Source of the DNA: Porphyromonas uenonis DSM 23387 = JCM 13868
GTDB taxonomy: Bacteria; Bacteroidota; Bacteroidia; Bacteroidales; Porphyromonadaceae
Reading direction: 5' to 3'
Length of the DNA: 64,000 bases
Assembly (NCBI RefSeq): GCF_000482365.1
Contig: NZ_KI535309.1
Coordinates: 159,945 to 223,944, forward strand
Shown: one piece after another, positions 8,641 through 16,568 of the stretch
Layout of the letters: each line of letters starts with the position of its first letter
How positions within the stretch are numbered: the first letter of the stretch is position 1
The notes under the pieces: model-generated
What the model saw: only the letters and a program-made list of their open reading frames with translations
Told to the model about the DNA's origin: nothing
Databases searched by the model: none
Made by a program: the position numbers and the translations under genes

Positions 8641-9819
8641 CTAGTTCGTTTTTCTCTTGATCAACTTATCCATATCCCTTGCAATCTTTTGGTCGGTGAC
8701 TTGGGCGTAGATTTGCGTGCTGGCAATAGACGAATGCCCCATCATCTTAGCGATGCTCTCAATAGGCACACCAGCCTCTAGCGTTAGCGTCCCAAACGTG
8801 TGTCTTGCACTGTGCCAAGTCAACGGAGTACGGATGCCACATGCCAACCCTACGGCTTTGAGACGACTGAGTAGCTTCCAGTCGCTCATTGTATCGGGAA
8901 ATATCTTGTAATCCCCCTTGCTCTTCTCTTTCGTGTAAAGAGCGAGTATCTGCTCCGCTATCGGATGCAAGGGTATCAAGCTTTCCACCTCCGTTTTCTG
9001 TCTTGCCTTGCGGATATACCGCTTCCCCTCGCTGTTCGTCTCGATTTGCGAAGCTCGTAGCCCTTGTAAATCAACAAATGCCAAGCCTGTAAAGACGGAG
9101 AAAAGGAACATTCTTCGGCTTAGCTCTGCCCCTTCATCCTGCAACGGGAATGCCAAGAGCTTTGACACATCGCCCTTACTCAGAAAACGAGGTTTGCGCT
9201 CCACGACTTCATACTTCACCTCTTCAAACGGATTGAAGCGTATTGTCCCCTGACTGACGGCTCGGTACATCAATCGACTCAACCAACAGAGATGGCTATT
9301 TATCGTTGCAGGCGCATAGCCCTCCCTCTTCAGATAGAAGCGATAATCCTCAAAGAACTCAATCGTAAGAGCCGACAAGGGAACATCCCGCTCACTGCGA
9401 CTGCACATAAAAGAGTTAAGCAGCCTATCGGCGTACCGATTGTTTCTATACGTCCCCGCACTACTGCATTCTCGCTGGGCTTTGAGTTCTTCCGCACTAA
9501 GAGCGAGCAGGGTCGTTGGAGTTTTCCCGACCCCCTGCAAGTAGTTCTTCAGCAACTCGGCACTTACTGCTCCATACTTGTAAAGCAAGGTGTTGTAGCC
9601 TTGTTCGACATTCTCCCGAAAGGTTTGCAAGCGTTGGTTGGTCTTCTTCTCCTTTGCCGCCCTTCGCTTCACGCTCCAATCGTGGGGGATAGTGCTTTCG
9701 CCTGTGGTTATAACTACGCTCTCTCCGTCTATGGTAATACGGCAAAGGATTGCCGTTGTGCCGTCTGCTTTGGTCTTGCTCTTATTGATGTAGAATAGTA
9801 TTCTGAATGTACTACGCAT
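8641..9819 (-). CDS. Tyrosine recombinase (Bacteroidota-type integrase), second of a tandem pair
   Basis: A 392-residue site-specific recombinase. An arm-type DNA-binding N-terminus (about 1-90: FRILFYINKSKTKADGTTAILCRI) is followed by a SAM-like core-binding domain (about 110-210) and the catalytic domain. Catalytic residues seen are HSARHTFGTL (H-x-x-R), MGHSS (His) and TQIYAQV (the tyrosine nucleophile). The usual first arginine (TGLR) is replaced, reading TGLAFVDL. This variation is known in Bacteroides integrases of the IntDOT type and does not by itself mean loss of activity. It lies 5 bases downstream of the other recombinase gene, in one operon. Such pairs typically mark one end of an integrative element. 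Confidence 0.9.
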   Translation of the reverse strand: MRSTFRILFYINKSKTKADGTTAILCRITIDGESVVITTGESTIPHDWSVKRRAAKEKKTNQRLQTFRENVEQGYNTLLYKYGAVSAELLKNYLQGVGKTPTTLLALSAEELKAQRECSSAGTYRNNRYADRLLNSFMCSRSERDVPLSALTIEFFEDYRFYLKREGYAPATINSHLCWLSRLMYRAVSQGTIRFNPFEEVKYEVVERKPRFLSKGDVSKLLAFPLQDEGAELSRRMFLFSVFTGLAFVDLQGLRASQIETNSEGKRYIRKARQKTEVESLIPLHPIAEQILALYTKEKSKGDYKIFPDTMSDWKLLSRLKAVGLACGIRTPLTWHSARHTFGTLTLEAGVPIESIAKMMGHSSIASTQIYAQVTDQKIARDMDKLIKRKTN

Positions 9820-9824
9820 AGCTC

Positions 9825-11054
9825 TTACAAGGTTAAGGTTAAGTCTTCAGTGAAAGAGAGGAATTGCTCAAACTCATCGAAAAGTTTCTTCGGAGTCACA
9901 TGAGCATATCGCTCGGTCGTTTGGATATTGCTATGCCCCAACATGCGGCTCACCGTTTCGATCGGCACTCCTCGCTCCAACGTAATCAAGGTCGCAAAGG
10001 TGTGGCGACCAACGTGTGCCGAAAGGGGAATAGAGATACCAGCTCGAAGTTGTAGAGCTTTGAGTTGGGCGAGGTAAACCGGATAAGCAATGGGAACAAA
10101 GAGCGTAGTTCGTTCTTTCGATTGATGTCGCTCCATCAGACGGACCGCTTCAGATAAGAGCTTTACACGACAAAGCGTATTGGTCTTCTGTCTGCGGAAC
10201 TTAAGCCATAATGCCCCCTCATCATCAGTAAAGAGATGCTCCCGACTAAGAGTGACCATATCGCAGTAGGCAACACCCGTATAACAGGCGAAGAGAAAGA
10301 GGTCTCGAGCAGTTTCCAACTCCACCTCATACGGCTCAAAGGTCAGGCTCTGCAACTTATCCAACGATGCCCTATCCAATGCACGAGGTTGTTTGTTCTC
10401 CCCTCGTTCGATCGTTACGTGAGCAAACAGTTGTCGCGTTATCAAACCTTCACGATACGCCAAACGGCAGACCTTCTTCACCGCTAATGCCATCTTACGA
10501 TAATGACCTTGCGAATGCCCCAGCTCTCCGACAGAGTAGCGTTGTAGGCAATCCAAGAAGTCTTCTTCAATCTGACTGAAAGCAATATCTGAAGTGTGGA
10601 ACTTCTCCTCGATAAAGGCTCGCAGATGCTTTCGAATAGTAAAGTAACTATTCAGAGCTGTTGCCTTTATCTCGACACCCACCTTTTGCTTCATCTCTTC
10701 GAGCATTCGATCGTACCGCTCCAAAAAAGTGATTTGACTTTGCATACTACCTTGCAGCAACTCCTTGATGTCAGTCGCTGTAAAGACAACCCCTCGCTCA
10801 CAAAGGGTTTGATAAGCCGACTGCGCCGAGAGAAGCAAGCGTTCCAACTTGCCATTCGTTGCCACAGCTTCACGGCTCTTGCCGTTCAGCCTGCTCTCAC
10901 GAGCATTCCACAGCTTGGGGGCGCACGACAGCTTGCAACTGAACTGAGCGATCGTTCGCCCATAGGTTATCCGCCCCATAATCGGAGCTAGTCCCGACCT
11001 ATCCAATCCGCTCTTTTTGAGGTAGAGCAACACCTTCATTTTGTCTGTTTGCAT
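9825..11054 (-). CDS. Tyrosine recombinase (Bacteroidota-type integrase), first of a tandem pair
   Basis: A 409-residue recombinase with the same three-part layout as its neighbour: an arm-binding N-terminus (KVLLYLKKSGLDRSGLAPIMGRI), a core-binding middle and a catalytic C-terminal domain. Visible catalytic residues are SAHVGRHTFATL (H-x-x-R), LGHSN (His) and TTERYAHV (Tyr). The first arginine site reads TGVAYCDM, again the Bacteroidota variant. The two integrases are clearly diverged, so this is not a recent duplication. Its start faces a 600-base non-coding stretch that should contain the element end and attachment site. A promoter-like box lies 20 bases upstream. Confidence 0.9.
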   Translation of the reverse strand: MQTDKMKVLLYLKKSGLDRSGLAPIMGRITYGRTIAQFSCKLSCAPKLWNARESRLNGKSREAVATNGKLERLLLSAQSAYQTLCERGVVFTATDIKELLQGSMQSQITFLERYDRMLEEMKQKVGVEIKATALNSYFTIRKHLRAFIEEKFHTSDIAFSQIEEDFLDCLQRYSVGELGHSQGHYRKMALAVKKVCRLAYREGLITRQLFAHVTIERGENKQPRALDRASLDKLQSLTFEPYEVELETARDLFLFACYTGVAYCDMVTLSREHLFTDDEGALWLKFRRQKTNTLCRVKLLSEAVRLMERHQSKERTTLFVPIAYPVYLAQLKALQLRAGISIPLSAHVGRHTFATLITLERGVPIETVSRMLGHSNIQTTERYAHVTPKKLFDEFEQFLSFTEDLTLTL

Positions 11055-11360
11055 ACGCTTCTGTTTTTATGGGCAAAGTTACCCGTTACCGAAGCGTTCT
11101 CAGCTATGCAAAGCGTTGTATATCAGAGCAACAGCAACGAAATCGCAGAGAGTTCACTTACCGAATACTCTTCCGTCAGTTACCTGCTCCTACCTCTTCG
11201 TTACCATTCGGAGAATGGGCTAACGATTTGGTAACGGAACTTCTGCTCAAATCCACGCTTTCTGCACTTTACCTCGCAGTGCAAACCACAGAGATATCGT
11301 GCAAATCCCTCTCATTTCCATCTACTTATCCGCAATCCTCTCCCTAATGCCCTTCCCCCT
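11055..11360. other. Probable element end / integrase arm-site region
   Basis: This non-coding stretch precedes the integrase operon. It holds a leftward -7-like box TAACTTTG (11081-11074). The short motif CGTTACC occurs at 11084-11090 and 11199-11205 and inverted (GGTAACG) at 11230-11236; a near copy, AGTTACC, lies near 11178-11184. Repeated short motifs beside a tyrosine integrase are what arm-type binding sites look like. I cannot locate the exact attachment core because the other end of the element is outside the window. Confidence 0.35.
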
Positions 11361-11363
11361 AAT

Positions 11364-11437
11364 AGTTCCTCCGCTGGAACTAAAGAGTTCCTCCCTTGGA
11401 ACTAAAAAGTTCCAAGAGAGGAACTGTTTTTGGAACT
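11364..11437. repeat. GGAACT palindrome cluster
   Basis: Four half-overlapping units of AGTTCC-(6 bases)-GGAACT: AGTTCCTCCGCTGGAACT, AGTTCCTCCCTTGGAACT, AGTTCCAAGAGAGGAACT and a final TTGGAACT. Each unit can form its own hairpin, and neighbours can also pair with each other. Similar palindrome arrays with other cores occur near 31.8, 40.7 and 55.7 kb. The region between here and 11580 contains nothing else I can name. Confidence 0.7.
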
Positions 11438-11580
11438 CGTATGTATAACGCGTTCAGCACGATACAAGCAGCACAGACGTCACCCCCGCAGGGACGCACA
11501 GGAGACGGCTACTCGTAAGGACGCACGGATAGTATTCAGCGGGAGCGCATCCGTTGTTTCTTGGCTGTTGGCTAGAACTA

Positions 11581-11635
11581 CTAGAGTCACTAGTGACTCT
11601 AGCCCTCTAACCTCTAACTACTAACCTCTAACTAC
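11581..11635. repeat. Perfect 22-bp palindrome followed by TTAGAGG-type heptads
   Basis: Positions 11581-11602 are a perfect palindrome built on ACTAGT, flanked by CTAGAGTC/GACTCTAG. Directly after it come heptad units CTCTAAC, CTCTAAC, TACTAAC, CTCTAAC. The same heptads recur in at least five other intergenic places in this window. Confidence 0.7.
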
Positions 11636-11642
11636 TTTTTCG

Positions 11643-11650
11643 TATCTTTG
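11643..11650 (+). promoter_or_regulatory. -7 box of the DUF4301 gene
   Basis: TATCTTTG matches the Bacteroidota -7 consensus exactly and is 32 bases before the ATG at 11682. No clear TTTG lies at the -33 distance; the upstream heptad repeats occupy that position. Confidence 0.6.
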
Positions 11651-11681
11651 AGGTGCCTATTATTCTGACACCTCACATCGT

Positions 11682-13244
11682 ATGGACGACTCTACCACAT
11701 TTACCTCCGAAGACCTCAGCTACCTCGCTGAGCGGGGCATCTCTGCTGACGAAGCGGAGCGACAGCTCAAGCTACTTATCGATGGGACACCTTATCTAGT
11801 CATCGTCGACTCGGCAAAGCTCGAGCGGGGCATCATGCGCCTAGCGACTGACGAGATGCCCTACTACCTAGACTTATGGCACGACTACCTGCAGAAGCCT
11901 GGAGCCGATGTCATCAAGTTTGTCCCCGCCTCGGGAGCCGCGAGTCGCATGTTTAAGTCGCTCTATGGACTACCCAAGGAGCAGCAGATCTCGCACGATG
12001 AGTTGACACCCGACCAACAGACGTTTGTGGATCATCTGGAGTCGTTTGCCTTCTACGAGAAGCTGAGCGAGACCTGCCTGCGCAACAATTGGCGCACCAT
12101 GAGCAAGCTGATGGAGAGTGAGCAGTACGGCACCATCATCGACAACCTCCTCGACCCGCACGGCATGGGCTACGGGTCGTTGCCGAAGGGGATGCTCCTC
12201 TTCCACGATTACCCCAACGGCACCAAGCGCACCCCTATTGAGGAGCATATGGTCGAGGGGGCGCTCTATACACAAGACATTCACGGAGATGTGCGGTTGC
12301 ACTTCACCGTATCGCCTGAGCATCTAGAGGCCTTTCGCTCTCTAGTTGATCGACGCATCCAGAGCTTCGAGGATCTGTTCGGCTGTCGCTATCATGTGAC
12401 CTATAGTATTCAGGAGCGCAGCACCGACACGATTGCTCTAGACCTAGAGCGTGGCACGCCTTTCCGCCGTGCTGACGGTACGCTACTCCTTCGCCCCGGT
12501 GGGCACGGTACGCTCATTGGCAATCTCGGTCGGCTGGACGCTTCAGTCGTTTTCATCAAAAACATTGACAACGTCACGCCCGACCACCTGAAGAGCAATA
12601 CAGTCCTCTACAAAAAGCTCCTCGGCGGTATCCTCCTAGCGGTACGCGACCGCATCTTCGGCTATCTACAGCAGCTCAAGCGTTCGAAGGTGAGCAAGGC
12701 GCTGATGGAGGAGGTTTTGACCTTCCTCGATGAGACGCTCTGCATACAGATCCCGCACGCCGAGCTACTGAGCGAGGAGGAGCTGATACCTAAGCTGGTA
12801 GCTAAGCTGGACCGCCCGATACGTGTCTGCGGTATGGTACGCAACGAGGGCGAGCCTGGCGGTGGTCCCTACCTAGTACGCGAAGCGGACGGCACGACCT
12901 CGCTGCAGATCCTAGAGAGCGTGCAGGTGGACAAGAATAATCCTGAGGCTCTTGAGATGATGCGCGAGGGGACCCACTTCAACCCGGTCGACCTTTGCTG
13001 CTATATACGAGACTACGAGGGGAACCCCTTTGACCTGCACAAGTATGTCAATCCGCAGACAGCTTTCATCAGTGAGAAGAGCGTCGAGGGGCGCCCGCTC
13101 AAAGCGCTAGAGCACCCCGGCCTTTGGAATGGAGCGATGCACGACTGGAATACGATCTTCGTTGAGGTGCCGAGCGATACCTTTACCCCGGTCAAGACGG
13201 TTCTAGACCTGCTCCGTCCTGAGCACCAACCGCTTGCCGACTAG
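11682..13244 (+). CDS. DUF4301 family protein
   Basis: A 520-residue cytoplasmic protein of the Bacteroidota family DUF4301. It contains the conserved segment VKFVPASGAASRMFKSLY near residue 88, and later PEHLEAFRS and RPGGHGTLIGNLGRLDASVVFIKNIDNV, which resembles nucleotide-sugar pyrophosphorylase-like sequence. The function is not established. The early Gly/Ala/Ser-Arg motif and the GGHGTLIGNL stretch hint at nucleotide or phosphosugar binding, which is inference only. It has its own promoter and is followed after 39 bases by the Xaa-Pro aminopeptidase gene, so the four genes to 16339 may be one transcript. High GC and codon use match the chromosome, in contrast to the element on its left. 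Confidence 0.85.
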   Translation: MDDSTTFTSEDLSYLAERGISADEAERQLKLLIDGTPYLVIVDSAKLERGIMRLATDEMPYYLDLWHDYLQKPGADVIKFVPASGAASRMFKSLYGLPKEQQISHDELTPDQQTFVDHLESFAFYEKLSETCLRNNWRTMSKLMESEQYGTIIDNLLDPHGMGYGSLPKGMLLFHDYPNGTKRTPIEEHMVEGALYTQDIHGDVRLHFTVSPEHLEAFRSLVDRRIQSFEDLFGCRYHVTYSIQERSTDTIALDLERGTPFRRADGTLLLRPGGHGTLIGNLGRLDASVVFIKNIDNVTPDHLKSNTVLYKKLLGGILLAVRDRIFGYLQQLKRSKVSKALMEEVLTFLDETLCIQIPHAELLSEEELIPKLVAKLDRPIRVCGMVRNEGEPGGGPYLVREADGTTSLQILESVQVDKNNPEALEMMREGTHFNPVDLCCYIRDYEGNPFDLHKYVNPQTAFISEKSVEGRPLKALEHPGLWNGAMHDWNTIFVEVPSDTFTPVKTVLDLLRPEHQPLAD

Positions 13245-13283
13245 ACCCAGACCTATTAGAACAAAGAACAAACAATCATATAT

Positions 13284-15074
13284 ATGCCAACAAACAGTCC
13301 TATCAATCAGCGTATCGAGGCGCTCCGCCAAGCGATGCGCACGCATCATATAGATGCTTACATCATACCTAGTGGCGACGCTCATCTGAGCGAGTACACC
13401 CCCGAGCGGTGGAAGTCGCGCACTTGGATCAGTGGCTTCACCGGCTCTGCCGGCACAGCGCTTGTGACGCTGGACAAATCCTTCATGTGGACCGACTCAC
13501 GCTACTATCTGCAGGCGACGAACGAGCTACAAGGTAGCGAGATGACACTACAGCGTGGCGACGATCCCGACACGCCTACCATCGAGCAGTATCTCTCTGC
13601 GCATCTGAGCGAGGGTGCTGTCGTCGGGGTGGACGGTGCTTGCTACTCCATGGCTGAGTACGCACCGCTTGCTCAGTCACTAGCGAACCACGGCATCAAG
13701 CTGGTCTCACAGTATGACCTCATCGAGGAGGTGTGGAGCGACAGACCTGGCGTGCCGACCAATACGTTCTACCTACAGGATGTCAAGTTCTCAGGCGAGC
13801 GCACTCGTGACCGTCTGCAGCGTATCCGCAAGGCTTACCAGAGCTATGGTGCCGAGGCGGTCGCTATCACGATGGTCGATGAGCTCTGCTGGAGCTTTAA
13901 CATCAGAGGCAACGACGTCTCTTACAATCCTGTGGGCATCGCCTTTGGCTTTATCGACAATGAGCACGCTTATCTCTTTGCATTGCCTGAGAAGACGGTC
14001 CCCGAGTTACGTCAGATCCTCAATGGTGAGGGCGTAGAGGTTCGCGACTACGACACCTTCTACGACTTCCTGAGCAAACTGCCACAGGACCTCAAGGTAA
14101 TGGTCGACCCCAAGCGCACCTCACAGCGTGTCCGTGAGGAGCTGGGCGAGCGTCCAGTCATCACAGGCGACTCAGTCATATCGCACCTCAAGTCGATCAA
14201 GAACGAGACAGAGATAGCTGGCATCCACCGTGCTATGCACCGTGATGGTATCGCTCTGACCCGCTTCTTCATTTGGCTCGAGCAAGCTCTCAAGAATGGC
14301 GAGCACGTCGACGAGTACACGGCAGGCGAGACGCTCCAGCAGTTCCGTGCGAAGCAAGAGTTTTACGTCAGCGACAGCTTTGGCGTCATCTGTGGTTACC
14401 AAGCCCATGGAGCTATCGTACACTACTCCGCCACGCCCGAGAGTGCCTACAAGCTAGAGCCCAAAGGCATGCTCCTACTGGACAGTGGGGGGCAGTACAT
14501 CGATGGTACGACAGATATCACCCGCACGATCGCTCTTGGTCCCGTCACCGACCAGCAGCGGACAGACTTCACATTAGTCCTCAAGGGACACATAGCGATC
14601 GCTACGGCTCGATTCCCGAAGGGTACCCGCGGCAACCAGCTAGACATACTAGCCCGCAAGGCGCTCTGGGATAGAGGTCTTTCCTATGGTCACGGCACGG
14701 GCCACGGTGTCGGTGTCTTCCTAAATGTACACGAAGGCCCGCAAAACATTCGCACGGACAACAACCCAACGCCGATGCACCTGCACACTTTCACCAGCAA
14801 TGAGCCTGGTCTCTATCGTGCAGACCAGTATGGTATCCGCATCGAGAACTTGATCCTGACGGTCGAGAAGGAGCAGACCGAGTTCGGCACCTTCTACGGC
14901 TTTGAGACTATGACGCTCTGCTTCCTAGACAATGCGCTTGTAGAGAAGTCACTCCTGACCGACAAGGAGATCGCTTGGTACAACGACTATCAGGAGCATG
15001 TCTACCAGGAGCTCTCTCCCCTACTCACCCCTGAGGAGGCTCAGTGGCTACGCAATAAGACCTTACCTCTCTAA
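13284..15074 (+). CDS. pepP: Xaa-Pro aminopeptidase (M24B)
   Basis: A 596-residue aminopeptidase P-type metallopeptidase that removes N-terminal residues before proline. It has the three-domain layout of long eukaryote-like aminopeptidase P: two creatinase-like N-terminal domains (about 1-300) and a pita-bread catalytic domain (about 310-535), then a short C-terminal extension. Metal ligands are visible in LLLDSGGQYIDGTTDITRT (two Asp), GHGTGHGVGVFLNVHEGP (His) and in the late segments EPGLYR and RIENL (Glu). No signal peptide is present, so it is cytoplasmic. In an asaccharolytic peptide-fermenting organism it would help finish breakdown of proline-containing peptides. The gamma-carbonic anhydrase-like gene follows 5 bases after the stop. 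Confidence 0.95.
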   Translation: MPTNSPINQRIEALRQAMRTHHIDAYIIPSGDAHLSEYTPERWKSRTWISGFTGSAGTALVTLDKSFMWTDSRYYLQATNELQGSEMTLQRGDDPDTPTIEQYLSAHLSEGAVVGVDGACYSMAEYAPLAQSLANHGIKLVSQYDLIEEVWSDRPGVPTNTFYLQDVKFSGERTRDRLQRIRKAYQSYGAEAVAITMVDELCWSFNIRGNDVSYNPVGIAFGFIDNEHAYLFALPEKTVPELRQILNGEGVEVRDYDTFYDFLSKLPQDLKVMVDPKRTSQRVREELGERPVITGDSVISHLKSIKNETEIAGIHRAMHRDGIALTRFFIWLEQALKNGEHVDEYTAGETLQQFRAKQEFYVSDSFGVICGYQAHGAIVHYSATPESAYKLEPKGMLLLDSGGQYIDGTTDITRTIALGPVTDQQRTDFTLVLKGHIAIATARFPKGTRGNQLDILARKALWDRGLSYGHGTGHGVGVFLNVHEGPQNIRTDNNPTPMHLHTFTSNEPGLYRADQYGIRIENLILTVEKEQTEFGTFYGFETMTLCFLDNALVEKSLLTDKEIAWYNDYQEHVYQELSPLLTPEEAQWLRNKTLPL

Positions 15075-15079
15075 TCGGT

Positions 15080-15643
15080 ATGGCTTACGAATATCCAGCA
15101 GGAAGCATCATCCCCGTGCGGGGCTTTACGCCTCAGCTCGGGGAAGGCATCTTCGTCGCCGAGGGAGCTCGCATCATCGGTGATGTAGTCATTGGCGAGG
15201 GCAGTAGCGTATGGTTCAACGCCGTCGTACGTGGCGATGTCAACAGCATCCACATTGGCAAGCATGTCAACATCCAGGACGGCTGTACGCTCCACACGCT
15301 CCACGGACGCTCCGTATGCGACGTGGGTGACTACGCTTCACTGGGTCACAACGTGATCCTGCACGGTGCCAAGGTGGGCGCCTATGCGCTCATCGGCATG
15401 GGTGCCGTCGTCATGGACAATGCAGTGGTCGGTGAGGGCGCTATCGTAGCAGCTGGGGCTGTCGTCCTGGCCAATACAATCATTCCGCCCTACACGATGT
15501 ACGCTGGCACGCCCGCTAAGTATATCAAGGACGTGCCTCCCGAGCAGAGCCAGTCGCTCAACAAGCGCACGGCACACGACTACGGCATGTACGCTGACTG
15601 GTTTATGAATCCTGAGAAGTACTCTGAGGGTTCGCATGAATAG
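15080..15643 (+). CDS. Gamma-carbonic anhydrase-like hexapeptide-repeat protein
   Basis: A 187-residue left-handed beta-helix protein. Imperfect hexapeptide repeats run from about residue 15 to 150 (for example GEGSSVWFNAVVRGD, GKHVNIQDGC). Three histidines in the expected metal positions are visible: one in TLHTLHG and two in SLGHNVILHG. The C-terminal helix carries GTPAKYIKDVPPEQ. This is the YrdA/PaaY/CaiE branch of gamma-class carbonic anhydrases. Many members bind zinc, but anhydrase activity is not proven for all. It is packed tightly between the Xaa-Pro aminopeptidase and transaldolase-like genes. Confidence 0.9.
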   Translation: MAYEYPAGSIIPVRGFTPQLGEGIFVAEGARIIGDVVIGEGSSVWFNAVVRGDVNSIHIGKHVNIQDGCTLHTLHGRSVCDVGDYASLGHNVILHGAKVGAYALIGMGAVVMDNAVVGEGAIVAAGAVVLANTIIPPYTMYAGTPAKYIKDVPPEQSQSLNKRTAHDYGMYADWFMNPEKYSEGSHE

Positions 15644-15673
15644 CATTTTATATCTCAACCTATACCTCATATT

Positions 15674-16339
15674 ATGAAGTTTTTTATTGATACAGCCAAT
15701 CTCGAAGATATCCGCACGGCCGAAGCGCTCGGTGTCCTCGATGGCGTCACGACCAACCCCTCACTCATGGCTAAGGAAGGCATCGCTGGCGATGCGGCTT
15801 GCCGTGAGCACTACCTCAAGATCTGCAATATCGTAGACGGCGACGTGAGCGCTGAGGTGCTCAGCACAACCTACGAGAAGATGCTCCCCGAGGCTCGCGA
15901 GCTAGCTGCCCTCCACAAGAACATTGTGGTCAAGGTGCCCTGCACCGAAGACGGCATCAAGACTATCTGCCAGCTCACCAAGGAGGGTATACGGACGAAC
16001 TGTACGCTCATCTTCAACCTTGGTCAGGCTGTCCTAGCTGCTAAGGCGGGGGCTACCTATGTCTCTCCCTTTGTGGGTCGTCTCGACGACATCAGTTCGG
16101 ACGGTGTCTCGCTCATCGCCGACATCGTAGAGACCTTCGAGACCTATGGCTTTAACACGCAAGTGCTCGCCGCTAGCATCCGTCACACCCAGCACATCAT
16201 CGACTGTATGCGCGTCGGTGCTGACGTAGCCACCTGCCCGCTCAAGGCTATCCTCGGGCTGCTCAAGCACCCGCTCACCGATAGCGGTCTCGCAGCCTTC
16301 ATCGCTGACCAAGAGCGCGTCGCTAAGCAAGGCAAGTAG
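15674..16339 (+). CDS. fsa: Transaldolase / fructose-6-phosphate aldolase-like protein
   Basis: A 221-residue short transaldolase-family enzyme. Family signatures are KFFIDTANLEDIR at the start, GVTTNPSLMAKEG, and the Schiff-base lysine in NIVVKVPCTEDGIK (about residue 87). Later come NCTLIFNLGQAVLAAKAGA, SPFVGRLDD and ASIRH. The length of about 220 fits the small transaldolase/FSA group, which supplies transaldolase activity in the non-oxidative pentose phosphate pathway of many Bacteroidota. Whether it acts as transaldolase or aldolase cannot be read from the sequence. It is the last gene of the 11682-16339 group and is followed by a strong hairpin. Confidence 0.93.
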   Translation: MKFFIDTANLEDIRTAEALGVLDGVTTNPSLMAKEGIAGDAACREHYLKICNIVDGDVSAEVLSTTYEKMLPEARELAALHKNIVVKVPCTEDGIKTICQLTKEGIRTNCTLIFNLGQAVLAAKAGATYVSPFVGRLDDISSDGVSLIADIVETFETYGFNTQVLAASIRHTQHIIDCMRVGADVATCPLKAILGLLKHPLTDSGLAAFIADQERVAKQGK

Positions 16340-16379
16340 AGCTACTCCAAGCTTCGCATAATCACACGAACAAACACAC

Positions 16380-16411
16380 GAGCCACCCTCTCTAGCTAGA
16401 GAAGGTGGCTC
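16380..16411 (+). terminator. Hairpin after the transaldolase-like gene
   Basis: A 15-bp stem GAGCCACC(C/T)TCTCTA with its complement, with one mismatch and only a GC loop. The downstream side is GCGTGTTTA, which is poor in T, so it may act as a transcript-stabilising end. Confidence 0.6.
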
Positions 16412-16420
16412 GCGTGTTTA

Positions 16421-16500
16421 GAGGCTAGAGGTTAGAAGTTAGAGATTAGAGGGGACTCCACTAGTTTCACTAGGAGCACTAGAGGCACTAGTCTCTAGCT
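16421..16500. repeat. TTAGAGG-type heptad repeat with ACTAG-rich loop
   Basis: Heptads GGCTAGA, GGTTAGA, AGTTAGA, GATTAGA are followed by an ACTAGT-rich segment (CCACTAGTTTCACTAGGAGCACTAGAGGCACTAG). This is the same two-part layout as the repeat at 11581-11635, in the opposite order. Confidence 0.7.
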
Positions 16501-16503
16501 AAA

Positions 16504-16551
16504 ACCAAACTCCCGAGGGATTGTGACGTCGCACAGTCCCTCGGGAGTTTG
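16504..16551. terminator. Bidirectional terminator between the transaldolase-like and protease genes
   Basis: The arms CCAAACTCCCGAGGGA and TCCCTCGGGAGTTTGG form a perfect 16-bp stem, with a TGTG/CACA inner stem. It lies 17 bases beyond the stop of the leftward lysyl-endopeptidase-like gene and can serve both converging transcripts. Confidence 0.75.
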
Positions 16552-16568
16552 GTGTTTTGGGGTCGTCT

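Noticed and set aside
9292-9798. 168-codon open frame antisense to the integrase
   Set aside because: It lies wholly within a clear recombinase gene on the other strand and encodes no recognisable domain.
11041-11347. Three overlapping short frames upstream of the integrases
   Set aside because: They share the same DNA in different frames, lack motifs, and cover the likely integrase promoter and arm-site region.
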